Origin: Stenopsyche tienmushanensis | Taxonomy: Eukaryota; Arthropoda; Insecta; Trichoptera; Stenopsychidae | Assembly (NCBI GenBank): GCA_008973525.1 | Contig: WACJ01000112.1 | Span: forward strand, 558,001-622,000 | Reading direction: 5' to 3' | Length of the DNA stretch: 64,000 nt | Shown here: in pieces, positions 9,861 to 22,361 of the stretch | Layout of the letters: each line of letters starts with the position of its first letter | Numbering within the stretch: the first letter of the stretch is position 1 | Program-made: the position numbers and the translations under genes | Notes under the pieces: model-generated | The model's database searches: none | Seen by the model: the letters and a program-made list of their open reading frames with translations, nothing else | Told to the model about the DNA's origin: nothing

Positions 9861-12800
9861 GAATTAGAAGTGAGGCGTAAGGCAGGGCTCAACCTCAATA
9901 CGTACCCACAGGAAAGAAATAATTAAAAGAAAGGGGGGAAGGGGAGAAGGCTAACTGTAGTGATGTAGTGAGTCTTTTTGTATGCTATTCCACTTCAAAA
10001 TATATTAATAAACATACCAGAATCAATAAGCCGGATTCATCGTTAAGTGGCCAAATAACTTTTTTTTCTTTGAAACTTTGGCTTATGGTAGCGACCCTCT
10101 TCCCAGCAGGTAGTAAAATCACACGGGGGGGGGGGGAGGATTGGTGCTTTTCTATGGCTTTATTGCTTGTCTGATCCTTGGATCCTGGATGCCCACGTAA
10201 ACTGTAATAAAATCTTCAATTGATTTTAATATAAATAACATTTCGGACAAATAGCGACGTAATTATATTTATAAGGATTACAATAAAATTTTCATTTGAT
10301 CCGTTTTGTCGTCGATGAGTAGCTTTTTCCATTACCAAATTGCCACCTCCATTAGATCGCATGTGGTGTGTGGCCTGCAATCGTTTATCTTCTCTATTTT
10401 CGTTCCTTGTTTATCTCAAGCAACGTTCCAAACAAACGTTTAAATGCAAAATAAAAGTGTCAACACGACTGATGGATGTCTCTGTGAGATAAATACTAAT
10501 TGGCGAATGATTCGACAATTAACGAATTTTAATAAGGCTGATTATCTAACGCGAAAAGTTGACAGTCAAATAATTTATTTTGGACAATGATGTATTAATG
10601 TTTTTGTTATTCATAAATCGGTTGATTACTCATTGGTGATATTTGACGGCGGCTTTTCGACAGAAGACATGTTTTAATTAATGATTATCCATGCTTTCGT
10701 CGTAACTTCGAGTCGGATGATTGTCGTGTATTTATAAGTCTATTCCTGGATATTCAATTAAATGTTTTATTGTGCCGATCATTATTTCTGTTGAATAAGC
10801 AAGTCAGTAGTTTATTGCATCGTCTATAAATACGAACGAATGATTGGATTTAGTTATTTTACACTTTGGAAGTGTAAATAAATTGTTTGTGCGATTGGAT
10901 GTACATTGATTATGTATAAAATTACTATCTTTGGGCAAATGAAGGATATTGCGTCATTGCTTTGATCGTCAGAAGCAAATTGCTTCGTGCTTGCAGAAAT
11001 TGGTATGAGTGGAAAGGTCTACGGTTATTACTTAGGATTCGATCAGTATCGAGTTTTGAGTCCAGGTGAGCAACCCAATAAACAAATAAAAGCAAATACG
11101 AAAAAGAGATGGAAAACGCTAAAGCCGGATTTATTGACATATTTTTTTCGTTTTGGTCAGATCCAATTTAATGGCTTATCGTGGGCTTGCAGAACATCAA
11201 TTGATTTTCACGCTCAAAAGAACGCATCAAATTTCGATCATTTTCCATTAATGAACTGTAAAAATTTTAAATGATCGTTATAGTTCAATTAAATTGTGCC
11301 AGGAAACGCTGCAAGTATTTGAACCTTTTCGGGATTGAAATGACCATTTTATGTTCAAAACTATAAAGTCTAGTATGTATTTAATTAAAGCACATTAATT
11401 GCATAACGATGCGTAAAAGGAGTGATTATAAGACGGCAAAGCTGGCAATATAAATCTTAATGCAGCAATAAACATTAAAATGTGGCAAGAATATGTAACA
11501 AGCCAATTTATCCTGTTAACTTTCCATCGCTTAAAAATAAAGCGTCCACTAAAATTTTACGACGAAATCCTAAATCGAGGAGATTTATGTGGGAATTTGA
11601 AGAAAATATCGTCAAGGGAACTCAAGCAAGAAATCGGGATCGCTTATTTCAAAAAGACGATTATATTTCCACGAAAATATCGAAGCACTTCAAAGGTATG
11701 AACCCAAAAAAAATTTGGACGAAATACACCGCCATAGGATAACGTATTTGGAAAAGAAGTCATCTTCTCGCGTTAAAAGCAGCCGGTGTAATTCAATGCC
11801 GAATATCAGTCGTCTCCATTGAAAGAAGACCATGCTTAATTATATGGGAACAAAGATGCTGTCAAAATAAAAACAGTGTATACAACATCAAGTAAACAAT
11901 TACCTCATACTTCTGTTATACAGCCGGTTAAAACGGCGTGCAGAAGAACGAAAATAAAAATATTCGCACAGCTTTTATCTCAGCGCAGATTGTTCGAGAA
12001 AGCTCACGAAAGTTAGTCGTTTCACACGCTTTTATATGCTGTCAAGACTCTCATTTATATAGAATGTATTTTAAAGTGGTGAGATTCGTCTAGCGGAGGA
12101 CGAATTCCAAGGTTTAAGAAAGTCATTGAGACTTGAGAACTATTTATGTCGAACGCCATTCTCTGGGGGCGAGACAATTTACCTTACCAATTTATACACA
12201 TCACCCTCTGAAACCCCTTAGCATATAATTACCATATATAGACGCCGGTGCTAATGTAATAATTTATCTTATTCCCTTTTCATTTTTAAACGAGAGTCTG
12301 TAAAAACATCACAAGATTAAATTATTCAGCAAGCTCCTAATTGTTTTTCACAATTTGGCTTCCAAGTTAAAAATATAACATGTTATAGAATTTATTTAAA
12401 TAAATTTGCATTGAAAAATAACCAGTAATTGGATAAGCTTAAGATATCAACTCAACCTAATGGAAACAATCATTAAATATTAATTTCGCATTGCTTCCAT
12501 ATATAGATAAATTAGAATAAGGGTGAATAAATTGACATTTTAAAGACAGGAGAGGATTTACAAGAGTGGTGAAATCAAACTTATTTTTGAATTGTATTTT
12601 GATCAGTGTTACAATTTAGTCATATTTTCGCAAAATTATGAAATAAGCATCAAACGGAAGGTCGCTAACAGTATAGCATTTTCTTGGTCGAATCAAAAAA
12701 AATCAAAAATCGTAATTATAACATAACGAATTGGCGTATAATGAAGACCGTATGATTTAATTTTACTATAACATATATTCTTTCAATTTTAAACTATCGT

Positions 12801-15800
12801 TGTTTCTTATAGATACCTATAAAATCATAAATCTACCTTTCGTAATCTATGGATGATATTGATATCAATTACTCAAAGGGTTTTTAATTGTCCATCAGAA
12901 TTAGGATCTTATTAATGTGTAATAAATATCATCGATGATGTTCAGTGCTTTTGATTAAAGCTTTGGTCATCTTATTTTTAAACATATTGATGATATCAAT
13001 AAGGTGTACATTATATTTAATCGCATCTCATTTATGTTGCATTATTGATGAAATTATGGTTGTTTTCAAAGGGTTGATTTTTAAGGCAAAAAAATTGTAT
13101 GTTGGATAGTGAATTTATAAATTGATGTTACGTGGAGAATATTTTGATCAAAATCTAATTTTGAATAGTTGAAACAGTTTGAAAAAAAAAATGCATATAA
13201 TAAGCAATGTTTCCATAAGGACATTGCATAAAATTGTAAAATGGCCACATTTGGCCGCATTTCTATAGCAGCTTATTCTAACATCCCAAGAGAAATCAGA
13301 ATTATCAAAACCATAATAATTAACATTAAAAATTATGGCTTTCTTTGACCTTTCTCATTTTAGAAAGATATTCAAACTTCTGTTGGATATTATATTTCTC
13401 CTCTTTATTAATGAAATTAAAAGTTGATGATCCTATTTTGAAACTTTTTAATTTCAAAGCCGATAGTACCGGCTAAAAAGGTTTTTTTACCATCAAAAGT
13501 AAATAATAAGATTCTCCAGACAATAGGGCCTCATTTCCATAAATAAGTGTCTCTACTGACACATTATGAATATTGAGAAAAAGATGTTTAATAATTTACA
13601 TTAATTAGCATAACAAATATCCTTCAAACGCCTATACTTTGTTGTCAAGTCGATATTTTTCGAGAGATTTTTCGCAAATAATTGGAACCTTCGTCGTCAG
13701 ATATGTCCATAGTATGGGAGATAATAATTAATATAATGGAATAACACACACGCGTCAAAAATTGTGATGTAACGTGCGAGTTAATCACGACCGGCATTTC
13801 CCATGAATGGAAAAAAGGATAAAATAAAAGTAAACGGCACATAAAGAGAAATTAATGGGATGCGGATGGAGCTCGTATGTGAAAGGGACGCAAGTCGAAT
13901 CAGCATTTTTTCAAATGAAGCAGAAGGGTCGTGACACAAAAATGAAAAGGGAGAGAACGTAAACAGATTTGTGAATTAAGTTCTACTATGGGTAGGAATT
14001 GAGCATATTTTTTTGAGAAGAACGATACGTAAAAGGAGACATTTATGGAACATGAATAAAAGTATTCATTTTTTCCCCCAAAATAGTATAATTATTAGTA
14101 ATTTTAGATATTAGATTGTATTGTATTGTTATCCTATGTAAAAATACGGTAATGTTGCAAGATATTATAAATTCTATGATTATTAAAATTATTAAATGTC
14201 TTGGTTTGTATATAATTTAAACATTGGATAAAAAAGTGTGTCGCAGAACGAGGGGTTTGCTAGATATACATTCTTATACCGTTCATCGAATTGCAATGAA
14301 ACTTTCGTGGGTTATTTTGCGTCTATCCGAAAAGGTTTTTACATTAGCATGACTATTATTTGTGTGCAGAATTTGTTTTGCGAGTCCCACAACATTAAAC
14401 CGCATAGCTATACTACAGTGTTTCTTTTTAGATAATTATTAAATGCATGTGGAATTGCAACGCATGCTGGGTACTCGCTAGTTAGCTATAAAAATAAACA
14501 AAAAATTGAGTTCTAAATGAAACCGTTAAAAATATTAATTTGTGAATAGATATGTTTTGTTCAACCAACGCAATACAATATTAGTTACGTCATTCTGATG
14601 CTTGTTTTTCCGTATTTCCCCTAGAACACCCAGGAAAAAGCCTAAATTGAATGCGAGATAGACGCAGTTTTTGTAGAATAATACACTTAAAATACACATA
14701 GAAGACGCCATAGAAATCATCCCTTTATATATGAAGATCGCATGTGGCACAACCATTTGCACTATTTATAGGCTTAAACATTCATGTATAATTTTGTATA
14801 ATAGCAACAAAAAAAACGATGATTAACCTCGACTTAAATTTAGTTTATAATTTACATGATTTATTAACCACTCCATAAAATCACCTGCCACTTTATTTCT
14901 CATTTTTATAAAAGGGTTATGCAAATTTAATCAGTGTATAAGAACATAACATTTATAATTGAGTCGCAGGCAATTTCTTGGAAACATTTTACTAAGTCAT
15001 GCCAAAAATGTTTTGCAGCTCATTTGAAAGCGTTATGTGGACCACTTGTGGCATCTTAGCCGCATTTGGTTAGCCGGTGAAGTTCTGAGATAAATTTTAG
15101 GGTATGTTTTGGTCATCGTTATGTATATTAAATGGCAAGCTTAATATAAGATTTAATTTTATGTAAACGACCATCAAGCATCAATTAATAGCATAAATAT
15201 TGATTTTTATGTCAAAGGTTGCTTTGTCGTGAATTGCTTGACTTTGGATATATTTAGCATCCCCTTATTAAAAGAGCTGCAAAACCCAACAGTTCGTTTT
15301 CATCTATTATTTTTTTGGTTTGAGAACAAAAATATAACGACATTTTTAATATTCCACGATGCTCTTACACTCCAGAGTTCTTTGATCATTTTTAAAAAAG
15401 TCAGGATAAAAATAAGAACTGATCTGAAGGGAAGAGCGACAAAAGCCGACGTCTTAATAAAACAACACCCCCTTCTTAAGATTCACGGTTCGTTTCAATG
15501 AACGTTATTATACTTCTGCATCGCCTCAAATAATCTTCAATCGAAAATATCTCCAATCCCTGGCCAAAATAAAACATTTTTGGCGAAATCCTTGACATTT
15601 TTCCGCGCATAGTGTATCATGAGCTCGGTTTATTATTCGTTGCAACACGGCAATAAAAAATGTTTATATTGATATTCAGGATTAATTGTGGGATATTAGA
15701 TCATATTATAGATTTTATTATATCCAGTTGCAATAAAATGGAGTGATAATAAAAATTTCACAATTCGCCTTTAAGCAGAATACCGTAGGACGTGTGTGCT

Positions 15801-16047
15801 AAATTTCAAAAATTTTATTGCCCACATTTTTATGATACGAACCTCATACTGGTACTAAAATATCACTTTCCAATAAAGAAACCTTATGTCTGAACTCTTA
15901 TCGATTCAGAGTTATGTATGTCGAAAAATAGATTACTCAATCTGTCATATGAGCTAATTCGTATTACTTAGTCAATTTTTTTGTTTGAGAAAAGCGGTCA
16001 TAAAACATCTTAATATTTGATATAATACTTAATTACTATACCAAATA
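9861..16047. other. Gene-poor stretch
   Basis: Contains a balanced block at about 10300-10810 (possible conserved non-coding DNA) and AT-rich sequence elsewhere. Open frames at 10987-11274, 11480-11742, 13645-13842 (minus), 14535-14762 (minus) and 15229-15501 have no recognised domain and overlap other frames without codon bias; I do not call them genes. Confidence 0.4.
10125..10136. repeat. G12 homopolymer
   Basis: Twelve consecutive G after ACAC, in AT-rich DNA. Such a run is rare here and could be a length-polymorphic tract, a G-quadruplex contributor or an assembly weak spot. Confidence 0.9.
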
Positions 16048-16075
16048 TTGTATATATATATATATATATATACAA
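16048..16075. repeat. (TA)n microsatellite forming a perfect palindrome
   Basis: TTG, then TA repeats, then CAA, making a 28-base perfect inverted repeat that can form a cruciform. Likely length-variable. Confidence 0.85.
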
Positions 16076-16295
16076 TGTATACAATTATGAGGAAAACTTT
16101 TAATGATGAACATTGGTTTACCTTGTATAGAAGATAATTCCAGGATATCCAGGAATAACAATTTTGATACTAAAATCTATAAACACTGTCTTGAGTTTCC
16201 TCCTTCAAATTACCCAGGCTCAGACGTTTCGCATTTATGTCTATCTCAGCTTAGACGAGGTCTTCCGACGTCTCTACTGCCATTCGGTTTCATAT

Positions 16296-16475
16296 CTAAA
16301 ATGGCAGGAAAGACTCTATGAGTCGGCATCTGCGATACATGGACTGCTCAATGGAGTCGATGTCAATAATTGACGCTTCGTCGTACATGTCCATGATCTT
16401 CCGATTGGATCTCATGGTTTTAAAGCCTGAGGTCTCGTTTCGAAGAGGGCCAAAAATCTTTTGCAAATCTTCGGT
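16296..16475 (-). CDS. Candidate terminal coding exon, product unknown
   Basis: On the minus strand an open stretch of 59 codons plus stop (TAG, complement of 16296-16298) starts right after an acceptor-like sequence TATCATCTCAG. The peptide begins TEDLQKIFGPLRNET, contains KTMRSNRKIMDMYDEASI and IDIDSIEQSMYRRC, and ends ESFLPF. It is polar, rich in Asp, Glu, Arg and Met, with no membrane segment, and resembles the cytoplasmic tail of a larger protein more than a random frame. The segment is clearly richer in G+C than the flanks, and the boundary coincides with the splice-like signal. The moderately balanced DNA continuing to about 16200 could be 3' untranslated region. I cannot name the protein. 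No upstream exon in the same orientation could be tied to it. Confidence 0.42.
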   Translation of the reverse strand, partial: TEDLQKIFGPLRNETSGFKTMRSNRKIMDMYDEASIIDIDSIEQSMYRRCRLIESFLPF

Positions 16476-16479
16476 CTGA

Positions 16480-18090
16480 GATGATAGTATTGATATTTTT
16501 TGTATTGTATAATATATACATATGTGTGGATATGAAGTGTGCAAATGCAATAAATGACAATGATTGACAATTTATCCACTTTGAAATTATTTAAAAGCCT
16601 GAATTTTTGCATTTTCTTCTAAGGAAACACTGTATTATGATTTAAGCTCTAACGGCGCGTGCCATAATCATCAGCAAAGTCAAATAGGCGTTGAATAATT
16701 TAGCTGTTCATTTGTAAAACGTCTGGAAAACAATTATGAACGATTTATTAGTGACATTATATAAGGGGTTTCTTCTAATATTCATAAATAAATGTACTTA
16801 AACGTACGAATATATGCATGACTCATATTATTGACTTTGGAGCCAACCTATCATAAGTTTTATCCGTGGTTATTATATTTGAATCCAAATTTATTACCCC
16901 GTGTCTAGGACGATATCGTAGGTTAATGATTTAAAAAAATAATGTACTATTTTTCATCAATTAATTTATGTAGATTAGCTTGTTTTGCAGTCTTCACGAA
17001 ATTATTAGAATCTATAAGCTATTAGGCATTGAAAATGATTTTGATTTGCATAAATGAAAGAGATGGCCCTGTAAAATGTCAATACAAGATAGACGTAATT
17101 CGGTTGGAGCAAGTCAGTTAATATTCGCTAAGCGTTTTTGTCTAAATTAAAGACTTCCCTTAAATTGCGACTTGGTATTTGTAAACGAGGATGGAAACGG
17201 AAATGGTTAACGATTGAATTCTTTGATGTCCCATTTCCGCTCGAAAAGCATAATTTCTAATGTCCGGTAGCCCCTGACCATTGAAACGTTTTTACCCTGA
17301 CACGATTTTCAATAAAGAATATAAAGCAAGCCTATCGAAAAAGCCGATGTGTCCAATGTAGATGTAGGACTTTTTGCTATTTTTTTTTGTTCATGTTGCC
17401 GTGTTAATTTTTCGACTTAAAAAAAGCGAAATTAAGTGGTTAAATGTCAATGAAAAATTATTAATGAGACACGAAGACTGTTCGTTATGCCTTTGAGTAT
17501 TAAAGTTTATTATTAGCATTGTGGAAGTTGCTATCAGTTAGACAACTTTGATATTTCAATTTGGTCTAGAAAATCATTTATTTTCGCGATGGAAGGTGAT
17601 GACATCTCTGTTTGACATTGAAAATATATAAATATTATATTTGGTCTGGTAAAATATCATATGTTAATATTTTGTGGCACTCAGACGGTGTAAAAGCTGC
17701 CAAAAGCTTATAATAATGTCCGTGACGAACACGCAGGTGAGATTTCGATATCAGCATATGAAAGAGTCTGACTATTTGATATATTACCAGTTCGTTCGCC
17801 CGTTGAAAATATTGGCACTTATGTTCTATTTTAAATTATATACTTGCAATTTACTATTATTTTTTAATTTTAAGTAGGGTTTTAACTAATATAATGCGAA
17901 TGATTATTTGATCAATTTCAAGCAACTCAAAATGTATTATCATGGTGAAATTCCACCATTTTTTTCAATGGCTAAATCAACTGAAAATCATTATTTTATG
18001 GCTTAAGATTATTATAATATACTTATATCTCATGGCAATATAAGTCGGTTTTACATCTGAACAAGAGAGTTGTATAAATTGTTCTACGAT
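16480..18090. other. Non-coding DNA with a balanced block at 17100-17470
   Basis: The block at 17100-17470 is less AT-rich and free of recognisable transposon sequence, so it may be conserved non-coding DNA. The frame at 17674-17877 has no recognised domain. Confidence 0.35.
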
Positions 18091-18097
18091 GCCTTAG

Positions 18098-18238
18098 ACG
18101 ACTTCTTGCTGCGTTGCCTTCGCCGCTACGACAATCCCGACTGTTGCCTTATTCGGCCGCAAGGATGACGCCGGTGGGTCACTTGGAGGTGGGGCGCTCC
18201 TTACCATTAGCCTTAATGATACTATCGACGATCACAAG
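18098..18238 (+). CDS. Candidate internal exon in a GC-rich island, product unknown
   Basis: A 141-base (47-codon) open stretch lies between an acceptor-like GATGCCTTAG (ending 18097) and a donor-like CACAAG/GTACAC (18239). It would encode TTSCCVAFAATTIPTVALFG followed by a Gly-rich GGSLGGGALL segment and end NDTIDDHK. The length is a multiple of three. The island (about 18090-18260) has many CpG sites and stands out sharply from its surroundings. One minus-strand frame is also open for more than 40 codons (it includes NKATVGIVVAAKATQQEVV), so the strand is undecided. It could equally be a piece of an unrecognised repeat. Confidence 0.25.
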
Positions 18239-18634
18239 GTACACAGCCTCCTTGCAAAGTGGGTATCAGTAGACCAAATATACGCACAATTTGTAAGTTC
18301 TATTCTTATTGTAATATAACGAATTTTATAGACTTAGCGGTCAATTTGTAGTGTTAACAACAAATAATATGGCTAGAGATACAACAACAAAATGAGGACC
18401 CACCTCTAACCCGAGTCTGTGTGTTTATCCCGCTATTCGGGGCTATGCCAGCCATCAATTTAAAATTCTATGTCCGCAAAAACACGCTCATTTTCCACTT
18501 CTTGTAGCACACAAGCTAGTTAAAGATTTAAATTTAACTTTGAAATTCTTAGATTAGAATAAATATATATATATGTAAATACAGTTTAAAATTATGAAAT
18601 ACATAAAAAAAATCGTTAAATATATATTTTACAG

Positions 18635-18900
18635 GGTAGGGAAGAGTTTTGAGTCTTACTCGCGGCCCCGAGGGAGTGGTCATAAGGTTTCCGTGTCCAA
18701 CTGGTCCGATTTTCAGATCATTGACACATCAAAGGAGCGCCTCGCAATCAGACGCCATGCTTGAACATGTCCACAGGATATCATCTACGTCTATGAACGA
18801 ATTTCCATATGGATACTCCAAAGTTGTTGAAAGCCCAAACCTAATCAACAAGGCCCTAAATCAACCGTGTCCTGTGAATAATTGGGCTATTGAGCATTAA
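18635..18900 (+). CDS. Candidate terminal exon or repeat-derived frame
   Basis: A good acceptor-like signal (TATATATTTTACAG, ending 18634) is followed by a frame open from about 18640 to TAA at 18898-18900. Read that way it encodes SLTRGPEGVVIRFPCPTG, later SSTSMNEFPYGYSKVVESPN and NNWAIEH at the end. The next frame is also open at the start and encodes KVSVSNWSDF and ERLAIRRHA. That second reading has a diverged counterpart on the minus strand at 22808-22885, so at least part of this segment belongs to a repeated sequence. Balanced between a real exon and an old transposon fragment; I have no family name. Confidence 0.25.
18684..18765 (+). repeat. Diverged 77-bp repeat, copy 1
   Basis: AAGGTTTCCGTGTCCAACTG at the start and CAGACGCCATGC at the end pair with the minus strand of 22808-22885. 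I count about 58 matches in 77 bases with no gap needed. In one frame both copies read KVSVS, then SK, RLA and RRHA, although copy 2 has a stop. Confidence 0.65.
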
Positions 18901-18905
18901 CAAAC

Positions 18906-19490
18906 AATCTTAATTGATGATTCCCGATTGTTCCGTCACATAATTATCTGCCAATTCTTAATTCGTATTTTTATGGTGATATTTCGTATACTTTTGAATT
19001 ATAAAGCGTTTATAATTTTTATCAATTGTGCTTCTATGGGAACGCATGGAATAATCAAATTATTTAGATATTGAGCATATGATAACAACCATTAGAATTT
19101 ATTGCACCTCTGCTAATGTTTATTTATATATAGTGACTTTAAAAACATAAGAAAATTAATTTAATACCTATTTACTAATAATCAACTTAAGAATAATATT
19201 ATTGTTTGAAAAAAATATTTAAATAAAAAGATATGAAAATGGGAATGTACTTCCATGTTGCTATCGATTGCCTTTTAATTGCTTTTAAATGCATTTTTTA
19301 AAAATATTTTCACTGTGTAAAAATGAACCAGTTGTATGGTATTAATCTCATCATAATTTTAAAAAAATCAAGAATCATTGTGCAGACCAAATATAAATAT
19401 ACGTTCATTATCTATTGTAGATTATTTTGGTAAATGATATATGATTTTCATAAAGAAATCTATTCAGCATCATTAGTGATTTATCCGAAT
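18906..19490. other. AT-rich unique DNA
   Basis: Nothing recognised. Confidence 0.4.
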
Positions 19491-19497
19491 ATCCTAC

Positions 19498-19745
19498 TTA
19501 ACTCTTTCAGATCTGGCGTGCACAATTGTAGACATAATTTTTTTTTTAAATTCTCCTTATTATACTTTAGACACATGGAATTTACAAAATCCATCGGATG
19601 AAAAAAATAATTCAGGTCTGAAAGGCTTGTGCACAATTGTAGACATAAGATACAATTTTTTTATAGTCTCCTTATTATACTTTAGATACATGGAATTTAC
19701 AAAATCCATCGGATGAAAAAAATAATTCAGATCTGAAAGAGTTAA
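19498..19745. mobile_element. piggyBac-type MITE with internal tandem duplication
   Basis: TTAA at 19498-19501 and at 19742-19745 flank inverted termini CTCTTTCAGATCTG and its complement (ending 19741). TTAA duplication is diagnostic of piggyBac-superfamily insertion. The interior has two direct copies, offset by 110 bases (starting 19519 and 19629), each running from GTGCACAATTGTAGACATAA to GGATGAAAAAAATAATTCAG and ending in a CAGRTCTGAAAG terminus. So the right end occurs twice and the left end once. No coding sequence remains. Confidence 0.82.
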
Positions 19746-20075
19746 AATACGTATATTCGGAGTCGGATTCGAAAATGAAAGTATAGAAAAATATGTTCAA
19801 TTGAATAAAATTAATAAAAACTAGGCAGAACTGTTTAAGCATTAATGTTCTATTTACTAACATGTATTGTGCCCTGTAAGTTATTTTATTAATCGATAAT
19901 AATTTTAGGTAAAAAGCTATATTTTGTTAGATCTATGACCATAATTATTGGAACATAAATATCGTACGAATACAATCGGGTGAAAATTTATTTTTTCATA
20001 TAAATTCTGTTGTACAAAACTATATAAATCCATATTCTTAGACAGTCTTCGATCAAGCTCCAAAATTTCGCATTT

Positions 20076-20279
20076 TTGACACGATTCCTTGGCTATAACA
20101 ATGGAGCTAAATTGCAGCGCCGTGGCGCGTTACGACCGTTGTTTATGAACATTCGAATGTTCAAACTTTCACTGGGTATTTTAGCGGTTTGGCTGTTGTA
20201 CCACAATTTGGTGCATCTGACCGGAATGAGGGTCAGAGGATTCCGAAGTGGTTGCCAAATGGCCCCTAGTGGGATATAA
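20076..20279 (+). CDS. Candidate exon with signal-anchor-like peptide
   Basis: An open stretch of 67 codons in a locally GC-rich patch. A Met at about residue 24 starts MNIRMFKLSLGILAVWLLYH, a short basic tail followed by a hydrophobic stretch like the N-terminal anchor of a type II Golgi protein, then NLVHLTGMRVRG. A donor-like AGG/GTCAGA lies in the last third. This might be a first coding exon, but the frame ends in a stop at 20279, no promoter is seen and no family motif is visible. It could be chance. Confidence 0.2.
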   Translation: MTRFLGYNNGAKLQRRGALRPLFMNIRMFKLSLGILAVWLLYHNLVHLTGMRVRGFRSGCQMAPSGI

Positions 20280-20837
20280 ATTTGTCACTGCTAGTGTTAG
20301 ATCGAAATAGACCTATTTGATCTATTTGCGCCAGATGATTGACGATAGTCGTACAAATTGTTGGACTTTAGCACTACCAAACGTCTCCTTGGACGATAAA
20401 AAATTGCGCGACGGATCATTAACCTTGGCTGAAACTTTTCAATTTTTCTAAAAAAAATACCCTGTTGTCATTTTAACGGCCTGTTGTAATTGATGCTTGC
20501 GAATCTTACACAAATGAAATATATATTTTGGCAGCATCTTGCGTTTGATGGGAAATTTACTTTTACTTATGCTCAAATGGGCGCATCATGCCAAGAAGAT
20601 CACCTGTGACATTTTGAATCGATCAATCATAGTTAAATGTCTTGATTTAATATCGCGCTACTATTCATATTGTATTATTTCTTCATATAAATATTCCATT
20701 TTTTCATACAAATTTTCTTTCATGGAATCCATGGATCCAATGGAATATATTGTTTTATTTGACTTTTAGCGATCCATTTTTTATGGGACTATTGTCAATC
20801 ATTTTAACATGGGTTTTCATACCATATATATATATTT

Positions 20838-20900
20838 TAAAATGTGGTCGCCAGTCAGTTACGAATCCAACCGCTTAACCGCGGGACTTCCAACAGATTT
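20838..20900 (-). repeat. SINE fragment with A-box-like motif
   Basis: The minus strand reads GCGGTTAAGCGGTTGGATTC then GTAACTGACTGGCGACCAC, closely matching the 2041 fragment (15 of 18 across GCGGTTGGAYTNGTAACT). No B box remains. Confidence 0.45.
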
Positions 20901-21194
20901 TGCTACGTATAACGAAGAAATCAATACACACAAGCGAAAGCTAAATTGTGATTATTTAATGGCATTATTTATCAGACAGATCTAAAAATATTCGTTACCA
21001 TTAAAGTTTAGAGTTGAAAGTTTTAGATTAGTGGAATGTATTGGAACTTGCATGGGCTGAAGAAACTTTTTCGCAACATTAATGTCAATTAATGTTCCTA
21101 ACTTTGGCTGGATTTGGATTGATTTATACGACAAGAGCATTTATTTTGTATAACTGAAACTTTTGGATCAAATTTTGCTATAATGGACTAACCC

Positions 21195-21240
21195 ATGGAC
21201 TATTATTATAAAGTTCAAGTTTAAATTTAGATTGTAGAGA
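21195..21240 (+). repeat. SINE-like fragment
   Basis: GGACTATTATTATAAAG then GTTTAAATTTAGATTGTAG is a decayed version of the arrangement at 2195 and 22362. Confidence 0.3.
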
Positions 21241-21820
21241 AAAAATCCTAATACCAATATATTTGGTAAATTATTATTATGTACTATTTTTTGGATTTAA
21301 AAAAGTAAATACAAAAAGCGAATAATATTTGTATAGATCATCCATAGTTGATCTTAAGATATGAGAACATTAAAATGTAATCATTACACATTCACTATGG
21401 TAGCTCGTTGGTTGATCATTCATACCTAACGAGCTTGAATGTCAGAGCGAATGCACGATTCGGATGACATGTGATCATTATTCTCAAGCGGGAAAACCCT
21501 TTAGCGACGAACGTGACCATATCGTAACATTAAACATCTTATTTCCATCTGGATATCAAAATTATTTGTCATGTTTCGGTGATAAGAGACTATGCGAAAG
21601 TAATTCGCATGCCTCGGAAACGACAGCAAAAAACAAATAATGTTTTATTTTCATATTTACGCTTGAAATCGCTGCAGGAAAACATACTACAGAAAAATGA
21701 AATAGCTACTTTCAGGCATTATTTTTTTTATTCAACTTCCATGAATAATTGTACTATACAATCATAGAATGGTGCTATTTTTAAATGCTTGTATTTAAAA
21801 CTCACGTATGAACAGTTTCA

Positions 21821-22114
21821 TCAACAGTGCAATTGAGAGTTTTGTCTTTGTAGTAGATTTTTTTTTTTTGAGGTGGCTTTTAGCAATCCCTTTACGAGAC
21901 CATTCACAACCATTTTAAGTCCGCAATAGATGAAGAAGATGGTCAAAGATAATATAAAAACGAACTCTTGGTTAGGATATTTTTTTATCATGGAGAGAGA
22001 AGCTCCATCTGCGAGACTAGTGGAGAGCCAGCGGAACGAACGTGTTTCCATGATCAAGGTCACCTCTTTTATCTTATTCTCTGTGCATCTGTGTCCTTTC
22101 TCGAGCTCGCGCAC
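21821..22114 (-). CDS. Candidate 97-codon ORF with one membrane segment, unknown
   Basis: Begins MRELEKGHRCTENKIKE and has a hydrophobic segment FVFILSLTIFFIYCG near residues 51-65, then basic residues. The first half lies in a GC-richer patch (21990-22150) where two plus-strand frames are also open. No family recognised. The poly-T/A run inside the C-terminal part argues against a conserved protein. Confidence 0.18.
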   Translation of the reverse strand: MRELEKGHRCTENKIKEVTLIMETRSFRWLSTSLADGASLSMIKKYPNQEFVFILSLTIFFIYCGLKMVVNGLVKGLLKATSKKKNLLQRQNSQLHC

Positions 22115-22361
22115 GAAGAAGAAAAGAGATCACTGTTAATCTCGCGAATTTAGTTTGTGACTCTTAACAGTGGCTTTATGCGAAGGATGATATTTCCTAT
22201 TCACCACAGTCCAATTTTAAATGATTATACCCGAAAGAAATGGTTTTATAACAACTAAAAAATGTCATTAGAATATCCTAGCGCAAAGTAGAAGAAAAAA
22301 TATAGAAGGTACTTCCACTAATGCTTAATTTTTACGAGAAATATGTGTTATTAAAGTGGGT

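Noticed and set aside
10987..11274. 95-codon plus-strand frame
   Set aside because: No recognised domain, no splice-like or start context, and a competing minus-strand frame overlaps it.
14535..14762. 75-codon minus frame with hydrophobic segments
   Set aside because: Hydrophobic residues are expected from AT-rich codons; no boundary signals or domain.
20750..21910. Similarity between about 20762-20812 and 21868-21915 (CTTTTAGCRATCC)
   Set aside because: Short, gapped and limited to an AT-rich stretch; too weak to call a repeat.
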